From assembly GCA_035263125.1 (NCBI GenBank), contig DATFRP010000173.1, forward strand, positions 1 through 64,000: a DNA stretch of 64,000 nucleotides. Direction: 5' to 3'. The stretch comes from Gp6-AA40 sp035263125. GTDB taxonomy: Bacteria > Acidobacteriota > Vicinamibacteria > Vicinamibacterales > UBA2999. How positions within the stretch are numbered: the first letter of the stretch is position 1; each line of letters starts with the position of its first letter. The position numbers and the translations under genes were made by a program. Shown here one piece after another: positions 7,388 to 15,792 of the stretch. Under the pieces are notes generated by a model. That model made no database searches, was not told the DNA's origin, and was given only the letters and a program-made list of their open reading frames with translations.

Positions 7388-8081
7388 GGCCAATAATCTT
7401 AGCGAGTTGTCGAACCGCCCAGCCACTGCCGTTCTCTTTTCATCAGGACTTGACAGCGCCGTTCTCGCAGCGTCGGAAGTACAGAGGTCGGAGGTGCATC
7501 CGCTCTACGTGAGCACTGGGCTGGCATGGGAGCGCGAGGAGCTTGCTGCCGTCGATCGATTGCTGGCCGCACCGGTGTACGCGGGCGTCGCGCCGATTGC
7601 GCGGCTCACGTTCACGGTAACGGATCTCTATCCGCCGACGCATTGGGCGCTGCGCGGCATACCGCCCGCCTTCGACACGCCTGATGAGGACGTGTATCTG
7701 ACCGGACGAAACATCATCCTGCTCAGCAAGGCTGGCGTGTACTGCGCGCAACGGAAGATCCCACGCATCGTGATCGGCCCGCTCGCCGGCAACCCGTTTC
7801 CCGACGCCACCCACGAGTTCTTCACGACGATGGCCCGCGCGCTTTCGCTGGGCCTCGCCCACGAGATCAGCGTTGACGCGCCGTTTATCACGAAGCACAA
7901 GAGCGAGGTCGTGCAGCTCGGAGTGAAGCTGGGCGTGCCGCTCGAGTTGACGCTCTCGTGCATGAACCCGCAGGGGGGACGGCATTGCGGCGCGTGCAGC
8001 AAATGCCGCGAACGGCGCGACGCGTTCCGCGAGGCTGGCGTCGCGGATCCGACGCGGTACGCCGTCGCTCCCGCGCGTTGA
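7386..8081 (+). CDS. queC: 7-cyano-7-deazaguanine (preQ0) synthase QueC
   Basis: A PP-loop ATPase making preQ0 from 7-carboxy-7-deazaguanine, the step after QueE, in queuosine synthesis. The PP-loop is LFSSGLDSAVLA (about residue 20). Four cysteines near the C-terminus (CMNPQGGRHCGACSKCRER) form the structural zinc site. ATG 7386 gives 231 residues and has GGAG three bases upstream; an ATG at 7365 would lengthen it by seven residues. It is divergent from queD with overlapping starts, so promoters must lie inside the opposite gene. queE and queF are not in the window. Confidence 0.92.
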   Translation: MANNLSELSNRPATAVLFSSGLDSAVLAASEVQRSEVHPLYVSTGLAWEREELAAVDRLLAAPVYAGVAPIARLTFTVTDLYPPTHWALRGIPPAFDTPDEDVYLTGRNIILLSKAGVYCAQRKIPRIVIGPLAGNPFPDATHEFFTTMARALSLGLAHEISVDAPFITKHKSEVVQLGVKLGVPLELTLSCMNPQGGRHCGACSKCRERRDAFREAGVADPTRYAVAPAR

Positions 8082-8082
8082 C

Positions 8083-8131
8083 GGGGTCGGGAGTCATTTC
8101 CTCGGGCAACGTGGAAATGACTCCCGACCCC
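8083..8131. terminator. Strong 19-bp hairpin between convergent queC and DUF4097 genes
   Basis: GGGGTCGGGAGTCATTTCC (8083-8101) is followed after 11 bases by its exact reverse complement (8113-8131). It starts one base after the queC stop and ends 18 bases before the end of the convergent gene. With no U-tract it may act as a Rho-aided bidirectional terminator, or it may be a mobile palindromic repeat. Confidence 0.65.
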
Positions 8132-8148
8132 AAATGGCCAGCCGCCCA

Positions 8149-9045
8149 TCAACGACGATTGATTGTGATCGATCCGTCGCCGCTGCGCACGCGCAACGAG
8201 CGGCCGCCGTTCCCGAGCCGCCCGCGTACGAACCCGCTGTCGTCGTCTCGCGCGTTCGTGGTGAGCCCGCTGAAGCCGTCTGCGTGTACGCGTCCGTCGT
8301 TCGAGTGCGCATCGAGCTCCGCGTCGATGTTCGACGGCAGATCCACGGTGATCGATCCATCGCCGGTCGTAATGCTGCAGTCGTTCTTCACCACGCTGCC
8401 GTTGTCGGCGCTCACCCGCACCGATCCGTCACCGCTGCGCACATCGAGCAGCTCGAATCGGCCAACGACGCTGATCGAACCGTCGCCAGATTCGGCCTGC
8501 ACTCGGCCCGCCGCATTGTCGATGTCGATCGATCCGTCTCCGGTGTGCGCCTTCACGCCGCCCTCGACCCGTCGCATGCGAATGCTGCCGTCGCCGGTGT
8601 TGATGTCGATCGTCCCCGCGAGATCATCTGCCTCGATCGATCCATCGCCCGAGCGCGCTTCGAGCATCAGACGCCGTGGGGCTGTGACGGTCAAGCTGAC
8701 CGAGTGAGACCCAAAAGGTCCAAGGTGGACCACGTCGCCCTGCGACGATGGCCGCGGCACATCGACGATGATCTTGTTGCCGTCCTGCGAGGTGTTGACG
8801 ACGTAGGCTTTCGCGGTCGCCTCGTCGGGACCCCGGCGTTCGATCTCCACGAGCACCTCTTTGCGGTCCCACGATTTCAGCCGAATCGAACCGTCAAATG
8901 TCTGCAGCTGGAGCTGGGGATCGCCCGTTACTGTGAACCGCTTCTCCTCACGGACGACGGTTCCGTCGCCGCGAACGTCGATGGTGCATGCGGTGGTTCC
9001 GAGGGCAGCAAGCACGACGAGCGCGCCTCTCATGTGTCTGCGCAT
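8149..9045 (-). CDS. DUF4097 beta-repeat lipoprotein-like protein
   Basis: A 298-residue exported protein. It starts at ATG 9045 with GGAGGA five bases upstream. The signal segment (GALVVLAALGTTAC) ends in a cysteine, so it may be a lipoprotein, although the -3 position is Thr rather than Leu. The mature part repeats S/T-GDGS-I/V about every 18-22 residues (nine recognisable copies), with beta-strands between, which matches the DUF4097 right-handed beta-helix/solenoid family. No enzyme function is known for the family. It is 31 bp downstream of nagA in the same direction. Confidence 0.85.
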   Translation of the reverse strand: MRRHMRGALVVLAALGTTACTIDVRGDGTVVREEKRFTVTGDPQLQLQTFDGSIRLKSWDRKEVLVEIERRGPDEATAKAYVVNTSQDGNKIIVDVPRPSSQGDVVHLGPFGSHSVSLTVTAPRRLMLEARSGDGSIEADDLAGTIDINTGDGSIRMRRVEGGVKAHTGDGSIDIDNAAGRVQAESGDGSISVVGRFELLDVRSGDGSVRVSADNGSVVKNDCSITTGDGSITVDLPSNIDAELDAHSNDGRVHADGFSGLTTNARDDDSGFVRGRLGNGGRSLRVRSGDGSITINRR

Positions 9046-9076
9046 ATGCGTCCTCCGAGACTGGACGTTTCGTCCT

Positions 9077-10279
9077 CTAGACGTCGGCACGGGCGCCGGA
9101 GTTCACCCAGACTTCCTGGCCCGCGATAAACGTGCGAATCACCTCGAACCCACGGTCGAGCACGGCCACATCGGCCGTCGCTCCCTCGACGAGCACCCCG
9201 AACCCGGCCAAACCCATCTCGCGCGCAGGTGTGGTCGAGCACATCACCGCCGCGTCCACTGGAGACCCACCAAATCGGGAGACGATCGAGCCGAACGCCC
9301 GGTTCATCGTCAGTGTGCTGCCCGCCAGCGTGCCGTCATCGAGAAACGCCGCCTCATGACGCACGCGGATCGGCCGGCCACCCAGGCGGGCGGATGATCC
9401 CACGGGGAGACCGGCGCCCGCCGTGGCATCGGTAATCGCCATCATGCGACTCGGCCCTTTCGCGGCGATTGCCATCTGACTGATTGCCGGATGGACGTGA
9501 AAGCCATCGCAGATCAATTCCGCCGCGACGTCTTCGCGGGCCAGCACCGCGCCCGCCAGCCCGGGCGCACGGTGTGTGATCGGCGTCATGCGATTGAAGA
9601 GGTGGGTGGCATGACGCGCGCCGGCTTCAATCGCGGCAACCGCCGTTTCGAAGTCGGCCCCGGAATGACCGAGCGAGACCCGATGCCCGGCGGACACGAG
9701 CGCCCGTACGAGGTCGATGCCGCCCGGCAGCTCGGGTGCCAGGGTGACAATGCCGACGTCGGGGCGCGCCCGCTCGATCGCTTCGAGGACATCGCGTCCG
9801 GAATACGCGCCGCTGTCGGACGTACCTGTCGCCGCAGTACGAAGACATGACGCAGGCTGCGCCCCTCGGTAGTCGGGGCTGATGAAGTTGCTTTCGAGAT
9901 GCGCGGGCAACACGCGCGCGGCACGGGCGTCAGGCTCAACCCGCGCCTGACGGACCTGACCGAGAAAGGTGCCCAGATCATCAGGGCCGCAGGCGACCGA
10001 TGTTGGACAGAATGCGGTGACACCGTAGCGCACCAGCGCGGCCGCGATGTGTCCCACGGAATCGCCACCATCGAGCGTGTCGTATCCGTCGACGCCATGG
10101 ACATGAACGTCGATGAACCCGGGCACGACATAGCAGCCGGTCACATCGATGATGCGGGCTCCAGCCGGATCGACTCGGCCGGCCTCGACGGCTTCAATAC
10201 GTCCGCGGTCGAGGAGCAGCGTGCCTTCCGTCAGCATCCGATCCGGAAGAACGAGATCGCCGCCCGTGAGTGCGATCAT
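9077..10279 (-). CDS. nagA: N-acetylglucosamine-6-phosphate deacetylase
   Basis: An amidohydrolase that removes the acetyl group of GlcNAc-6-P during amino-sugar or peptidoglycan recycling. The 400 residues include the metal-site motif DVHVHG, HLESNF, LGHSGAD, the substrate-site HATHLFN, ICDGFHVHP, and the catalytic aspartate region AITDATAG. The ATG at 10279 overlaps the stop of the upstream DUF5615 gene (ATGA), which fixes the start. nagB and transporters are not adjacent, so the physiological partner is elsewhere. Confidence 0.93.
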   Translation of the reverse strand: MIALTGGDLVLPDRMLTEGTLLLDRGRIEAVEAGRVDPAGARIIDVTGCYVVPGFIDVHVHGVDGYDTLDGGDSVGHIAAALVRYGVTAFCPTSVACGPDDLGTFLGQVRQARVEPDARAARVLPAHLESNFISPDYRGAQPASCLRTAATGTSDSGAYSGRDVLEAIERARPDVGIVTLAPELPGGIDLVRALVSAGHRVSLGHSGADFETAVAAIEAGARHATHLFNRMTPITHRAPGLAGAVLAREDVAAELICDGFHVHPAISQMAIAAKGPSRMMAITDATAGAGLPVGSSARLGGRPIRVRHEAAFLDDGTLAGSTLTMNRAFGSIVSRFGGSPVDAAVMCSTTPAREMGLAGFGVLVEGATADVAVLDRGFEVIRTFIAGQEVWVNSGARADV

Positions 10280-10719
10280 GAACCATCCCAATCGACGTGG
10301 ACATGAAGTTTGCGTCCTTCGAGCGGCAGGGGATCGCAGGACGGGGTCTCGTCCCCGTTCTGGGACGAGGCGCGAAGAAGCTCCTTGTCCAGACGTTTCA
10401 GGAGCGCCAGCAATCCGTTCTCCGTCGGCGCGCTGAGGACCAGGACGCCGCCGCTCTCGGACGGCGGGAAACGACGATCATCGAGATAGTCGCGATCGAG
10501 CGTGATCAACGTCCGGCGCAGCTGGCGCGCGAGGCGGTAGTGCTCACCGTCGGGCGCGCGCCGCAGGTCGTCGTGCTCGAGGACGAAGAGCACGTCCCAC
10601 CGCAGCGACTGCCGCATACGACCGACGAGGCCTGCGGGTACGTTCGCATCGACGTACACGCGCGGCTGTCCTGAAATCTGCTGCGCGTGTCCGCCGAGCT
10701 CGGAAGCCAGCGTGCCCAT
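10276..10719 (-). CDS. DUF5615 PIN-like family protein
   Basis: A 147-residue protein with the DUF5615 signature: VYVDANVP (first acidic residue), DLRRAPDGEHYRLARQL, and TLITLDRDYLDDRRFPP (second acidic pair). The family has a PIN-like nuclease fold and is often the toxin-like half of two-gene modules, but here no DUF433-type antitoxin partner is adjacent. It is sandwiched between a deoxyhypusine-synthase-like gene (0-bp spacing) and nagA (ATGA overlap). The last 40 residues after the domain have no recognised motif. Confidence 0.75.
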   Translation of the reverse strand: MGTLASELGGHAQQISGQPRVYVDANVPAGLVGRMRQSLRWDVLFVLEHDDLRRAPDGEHYRLARQLRRTLITLDRDYLDDRRFPPSESGGVLVLSAPTENGLLALLKRLDKELLRASSQNGDETPSCDPLPLEGRKLHVHVDWDGS

Positions 10720-11832
10720 TCACCGCCCGGCTTTCTTCGCTTCCTTCTTGAGTGCAGCGACGAGCTCGTCTCGCTTGTGCACGAGCTCCTTGCGTTGGCG
10801 TCTTCCGTTCGGAGCACCGACGACGTATTCGCAGAACAAGGGGAACGCAATCGTGGAATCCGCGTACGCCACCACCGTGTCGGGCAGCACACCTGGATTG
10901 ACTTTGCCCCAGCTCACGGCCTCGGCCGGTGTCGCGCCCGAGAGTCCGCCCCACACGACTTGATCGGTGGTGATCTGAATGAAGTAGTCGTTGCCGCCCT
11001 TGGGAATTCCGTAGACCTCCCAGAGCGTGGGCTGACCCTGCAGATAGAAGTTCTTTGGTGAGCCACCGCCGAGAATCAGGCAGCCGTTCTTGCGACCCGC
11101 GAGGATGAACGCGCACACCTCGTTCACATCCTTGTTGGGATCGATCATCAGATCGCTTTCGTTCATCAACTCGTGATAGGCGATGTTCATGCCGATGGAG
11201 CTATCACCCGGCGAGGACGTGAAGATCGGCACGCCGTTGGCGGCCGCTGCCGCGACCACCGAGTGCGACTCGCATCCGGGCTGGCGGGCCATCAGGTCTC
11301 GGCCGAGCGCGTAGTGCAATTCCGCGGTCGACACCGGCCCCTGCATCTTCGACCGTACCAGGAAGTCGCGAATATAGGCGTCGGTCTCCAGCAACACGGT
11401 TGCGGGAAAGAGCACATCGTAGATGCGGATGACGCCCTCTTCATACAGCTCGACATCGTCGAGGAAAGGCGAGCCGCGATGCAAGGTGAAGTTGAGCGCG
11501 TAGTGAAGGTCGTGATAGAGGTTTGCGCCCGTGCTGATCACAAAGTCGATGAGTCCCCGCTCCATGAGCTCGACAATGCAGCCGCCCAGGCCAGCCGGAG
11601 TCAGGGCGCCAGCGACTGTGAGACCGATCGTCGTGTCGTGCTCCGGAAGCAGCATCTTGTCGACGAAGATCCGGCACGCTTCGCCAAGCCTGGCCGCATT
11701 GAATGCCTGAAATCCCTCATCGATGAGATACCTGATGTCGGCGCTTCCGCGAGGACGGTAGTAGCGGATGGGCCTGCCGCTCAGGTGGTTGGACTTGGAC
11801 TCTCCTGGGGCACCGGGCGAACGATGGGGCAC
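10720..11832 (-). CDS. Deoxyhypusine synthase-like protein
   Basis: A 370-residue member of the deoxyhypusine synthase superfamily. It has the NAD-binding and active-site blocks TVAGALTPAGLGGC, STGANLYHDLHYAL, FTSSPGDSSIGMN, LGGGSPKNF and EAVSWGKVNPG, where the lysine of SWGK corresponds to the catalytic lysine of eukaryotic DHS, then YADSTIAFPL. Bacteria lack eIF5A, so homologues are thought to act on small polyamines (homospermidine-synthase-like) or unknown acceptors. The start appears to be GTG 11832. It is first in a tight run with the DUF5615 gene and nagA. Confidence 0.85.
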   Translation of the reverse strand: MPHRSPGAPGESKSNHLSGRPIRYYRPRGSADIRYLIDEGFQAFNAARLGEACRIFVDKMLLPEHDTTIGLTVAGALTPAGLGGCIVELMERGLIDFVISTGANLYHDLHYALNFTLHRGSPFLDDVELYEEGVIRIYDVLFPATVLLETDAYIRDFLVRSKMQGPVSTAELHYALGRDLMARQPGCESHSVVAAAAANGVPIFTSSPGDSSIGMNIAYHELMNESDLMIDPNKDVNEVCAFILAGRKNGCLILGGGSPKNFYLQGQPTLWEVYGIPKGGNDYFIQITTDQVVWGGLSGATPAEAVSWGKVNPGVLPDTVVAYADSTIAFPLFCEYVVGAPNGRRQRKELVHKRDELVAALKKEAKKAGR

Positions 11833-11946
11833 AGCGGGCCTAGCTTAGCACCTTCAACTCAGGTTACTTTCCTGCACGCTGAAGGCGATCGGACCATCCG
11901 CCGATAACCAAAAGAACCCCCTTAGAAGACCCTGGTTCGTGAAGAA
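11833..11946. promoter_or_regulatory. Divergent intergenic region
   Basis: This 114-bp gap separates the deoxyhypusine-synthase-like gene and the sigma-54 activator gene, so it should hold promoters for both. I see no clear dyad or -24/-12 element. Confidence 0.35.
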
Positions 11947-13278
<1,332 letters not shown>

Positions 13279-13562
13279 TGCAACTATTGGACGCAACTAT
13301 CGGATACAGCGATCTCAACACCGTTAGTGGCGCTCTATTTTTAGACACTCACCGGTTTGAACCCTTGTCCCAACTGGGGCAGCAATTTACGCAGATCTGG
13401 GGCTGAAATAGGTGTGCAGGTTCTGCACACGAGCGCCTCCGCGTCGCGCCGACTCACGCGTCCTGATCAAGCGCTAACTCACTCAGCCGCATGCCCTTAC
13501 TGCAGAACTAGTGTCCCCGCCGGCTCATCGGCAGACCTTTTGCCCTACACATCTGCATCGAT
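13279..13562. promoter_or_regulatory. Leader region of the S8 protease gene with a perfect dyad
   Basis: This 284-bp gap carries one notable dyad, GTGTGCAG-GTT-CTGCACAC, at 13412-13430 (8-bp arms), about 130 bp upstream of the protease ATG. It looks like an operator of a dimeric regulator. No convincing sigma-54 promoter, terminator or small gene was seen in the rest. Confidence 0.5.
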
Positions 13563-15728
13563 ATGTCGCTAACTTCCTTCGTTCGCACAGTCACCAAGGC
13601 GTTCACCCTCGTACTGCTGCTGGTATGCCTCACGGCATCATCGGCTGCAGCGCAGGGGCGCGGACGCGACAAGATGGACTCGATCCTGCGGCACCGCGCT
13701 CAGCAGCTCGTCGGGCGCTCGCGGATCATCGTGCAGTTCAAAGGCGATCCCGACGTGCGCGTCTTCGGACGCGGCGTGGCGGGCCGTCGACTGAATCAAC
13801 GCACGCAGGTCGCCAACGTCGACAACCGGACGCTCGTCGACGTCGCCTCCGATCCACGCGTCGAACGCGTAATGATCGACCGTCCCGCGTTCGCGACGAT
13901 GGAGCGAACAGGTGCCGCGATCGGTGCGACGCTGGCGCGGCAGGAGTTATCGGTAACGGGCAAGGGCATCGGCGTCGCCATCATCGACTCCGGGATCTCG
14001 TCACAGCCTGACGATCTGAACCGGACGCGCAGCGGCAACAATCAACGCCGCATCGTCTACTTCAGAGATTTCACGCGCGACACGAACCCGAATCTCTGGT
14101 TCAACGACAACCCCACCGACGGATACGGCCATGGGACGCACGTCGCCGGCATCGTCGCGGGCAGCGGCTTCGATTCGGATGGACGGCGCACTGGTGTGGC
14201 GCCGAATGCACGACTCATTGGCCTCAAGGTACTCGACGATCAGGGTGAGGGATATGTGAGCGATGTGATCGCGGCGATCGATTACGCGATCTCGATCAAG
14301 GACACCTACAGCATTCGCGTCATCAACCTCTCGGTCGCGTCGGGCGTGTTCGAATCGTACTGGCTCGATCCACTCGCACAGGCGGCACGTCGCGCGGCTG
14401 ATGCCGGCATCGTGGTGGTGGCAGCGGCGGGCAATCTGGGTCACGACGATCAGGGACGTGCGCTGACAGGCGCCATCACGTCTCCTGGCAACTCACCCTG
14501 GGTGTTGACCGTCGGTGCGTCGAGCCATCAGGGCACCGTGCGCCGCAGCGACGATATCATCAGCGATTTCAGTTCCCGCGGACCCACCTGGATCGACTTC
14601 GCCGCCAAACCGGACATCCTCGCTCCCGGTGTCGGTATCGAATCCCTCTCGAGCCCGGGCAGCACGCTCTACAACCAGCTGTCGGCGTACTTGCTCGACG
14701 GTACGGTGCAGGTGGGCTACAAGCCGTATCTCAGTTTGAGCGGCACGAGCATGGCGACACCTGTCGTCGCCGGAACAGTGGCCTTGATGCTCGAGGCGAA
14801 CCCGAAGCTCACGCCGAATGCGGTCAAAGCCATCCTGCAGTACACAGCGCAGCAGCTGCCTGGAGAAAGCCCGCTCGCGCAGGGCGGCGGATTGATCAAC
14901 GCCGAAGGAGCGGTCCGCCTCTCGCGATTCTTCGCCAACCCGCAGGCGGGAATCGGTCCGATGCAGGATTCGATCGGCGGCGAATCGATCGCATGGGCGC
15001 GCCACATCATCTGGGGCAACTACAGCGTCACCGGCGGCGTGCCGCTTCCCGCCAGCAACGCATGGGCGCAGGGTCTGACCTGGGGTCGGCTGCGCACGCG
15101 GACCGGTCGGCCCGTGGTATGGGGCGCGCAGTCGGACGAGAACATCGTGTGGAGCGTGAGCGACGACGAGAACATCGTCTGGAGCGTGGCCACTGATCAG
15201 AACGTCGCCTGGAGCACGGCAGGTGCCGACGAGAACATCGTCTGGAGTGTCAACGACGATCAGAACATCGTCTGGAGCGTCAGCGACGACGAGAACATCG
15301 TCTGGAGTGTCAACGACGATCAGAACATCGTGTGGAGCGTCGCCACGGCGAACAACGTGGTGTGGGGCGCCGATTGCGGCGGACACAACTGCGAGAAGGT
15401 GCTGTGGGGTGCGACGAGGAACGGCACCGTCTACGGCACTGCGACGCCCGACATGAACATCGTCTGGGGCGCCAGGCTCGACGACCAGAACATCGTCTGG
15501 AGCGTGGTCGACGACGACCAGAACATCGTGTGGAGCGTCGACGACGATCAGAACATCGTCTGGAGCGTCGACGATGACCAGAACATCGTCTGGAGCGTGA
15601 GCGACGACCAGAACATCGTCTGGAGTGTCAACGACGATCAGAACATCGTGTGGAGCGTGAGCGACGACCAGAACATCGTCTGGAGCGTCGCGAGCACAGT
15701 TAACCAGGTTCTGTGGCCCGTCCAGTAG
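13563..15728 (+). CDS. Exported S8 (subtilisin-like) serine protease with C-terminal NIVWSV repeats
   Basis: A 721-residue protein. The signal peptide ends near SSAAAQG. A short propeptide-like region is followed by the subtilase domain with the catalytic triad: Asp (VAIIDSGI, about 142), His (GHGTHVAG, about 193) and Ser (SGTSMATP, about 396); the oxyanion region AAAGN is also present. Residues 520-721 are a tryptophan-rich tail with about 17 units of roughly ten residues (SDDQNIVWSV type; 13 exact NIVWSV). Such repeats occur in secreted subtilases of related phyla, and their role is unknown. Cell-surface or polymer binding is inference. It is preceded by a 284-bp leader. Confidence 0.92.
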   Translation: MSLTSFVRTVTKAFTLVLLLVCLTASSAAAQGRGRDKMDSILRHRAQQLVGRSRIIVQFKGDPDVRVFGRGVAGRRLNQRTQVANVDNRTLVDVASDPRVERVMIDRPAFATMERTGAAIGATLARQELSVTGKGIGVAIIDSGISSQPDDLNRTRSGNNQRRIVYFRDFTRDTNPNLWFNDNPTDGYGHGTHVAGIVAGSGFDSDGRRTGVAPNARLIGLKVLDDQGEGYVSDVIAAIDYAISIKDTYSIRVINLSVASGVFESYWLDPLAQAARRAADAGIVVVAAAGNLGHDDQGRALTGAITSPGNSPWVLTVGASSHQGTVRRSDDIISDFSSRGPTWIDFAAKPDILAPGVGIESLSSPGSTLYNQLSAYLLDGTVQVGYKPYLSLSGTSMATPVVAGTVALMLEANPKLTPNAVKAILQYTAQQLPGESPLAQGGGLINAEGAVRLSRFFANPQAGIGPMQDSIGGESIAWARHIIWGNYSVTGGVPLPASNAWAQGLTWGRLRTRTGRPVVWGAQSDENIVWSVSDDENIVWSVATDQNVAWSTAGADENIVWSVNDDQNIVWSVSDDENIVWSVNDDQNIVWSVATANNVVWGADCGGHNCEKVLWGATRNGTVYGTATPDMNIVWGARLDDQNIVWSVVDDDQNIVWSVDDDQNIVWSVDDDQNIVWSVSDDQNIVWSVNDDQNIVWSVSDDQNIVWSVASTVNQVLWPVQ
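15130..15690 (+). repeat. In-frame 30-bp tandem repeats encoding NIVWSV units
   Basis: Near-identical 30-bp units (GACGATCAGAACATCGTCTG type) are arranged in two blocks, about 15130-15370 and 15475-15690. A cysteine-containing spacer (GADCGGHNCEKVLWG) separates them. The nucleotide identity of neighbouring units suggests recent slippage or unequal crossing-over. Confidence 0.9.
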
Positions 15729-15738
15729 AGGAACAATC

Positions 15739-15786
15739 ATGAAGACTCGCGTAACGATCATCTGGTTGCCAGTAGAACGACGCTAG
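15739..15786 (+). CDS. 15-residue micro-ORF, possible remnant of the next gene's N-terminus
   Basis: MKTRVTIIWLPVERR follows a good Shine-Dalgarno (GAGGA, six-base spacing) right after the protease stop and ends six bases before the HD-GYP gene. It could be a leader peptide. It could also be the original start of the following protein, left behind by a deletion of its membrane-sensor domain; the hydrophobic start fits that reading. Confidence 0.3.
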   Translation: MKTRVTIIWLPVERR

Positions 15787-15792
15787 GCGCGG

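Noticed and set aside
13279..13562. Sigma-54 (-24/-12) promoter before the S8 protease
   Set aside because: TGGCGC near 13330 lacks a GC at the right distance; no other GG-N10-GC match resembling the consensus was convincing.
15130..15690. Possible CRISPR-like repeat array
   Set aside because: The 30-bp units are contiguous, in frame, without unique spacers, and encode protein repeats.
14493..15761. Minus-strand frame with repeated VVDAPDDVLV units
   Set aside because: It is the mirror of the NIVWSV repeats of the S8 protease; the protease domain and signal peptide show the coding strand.
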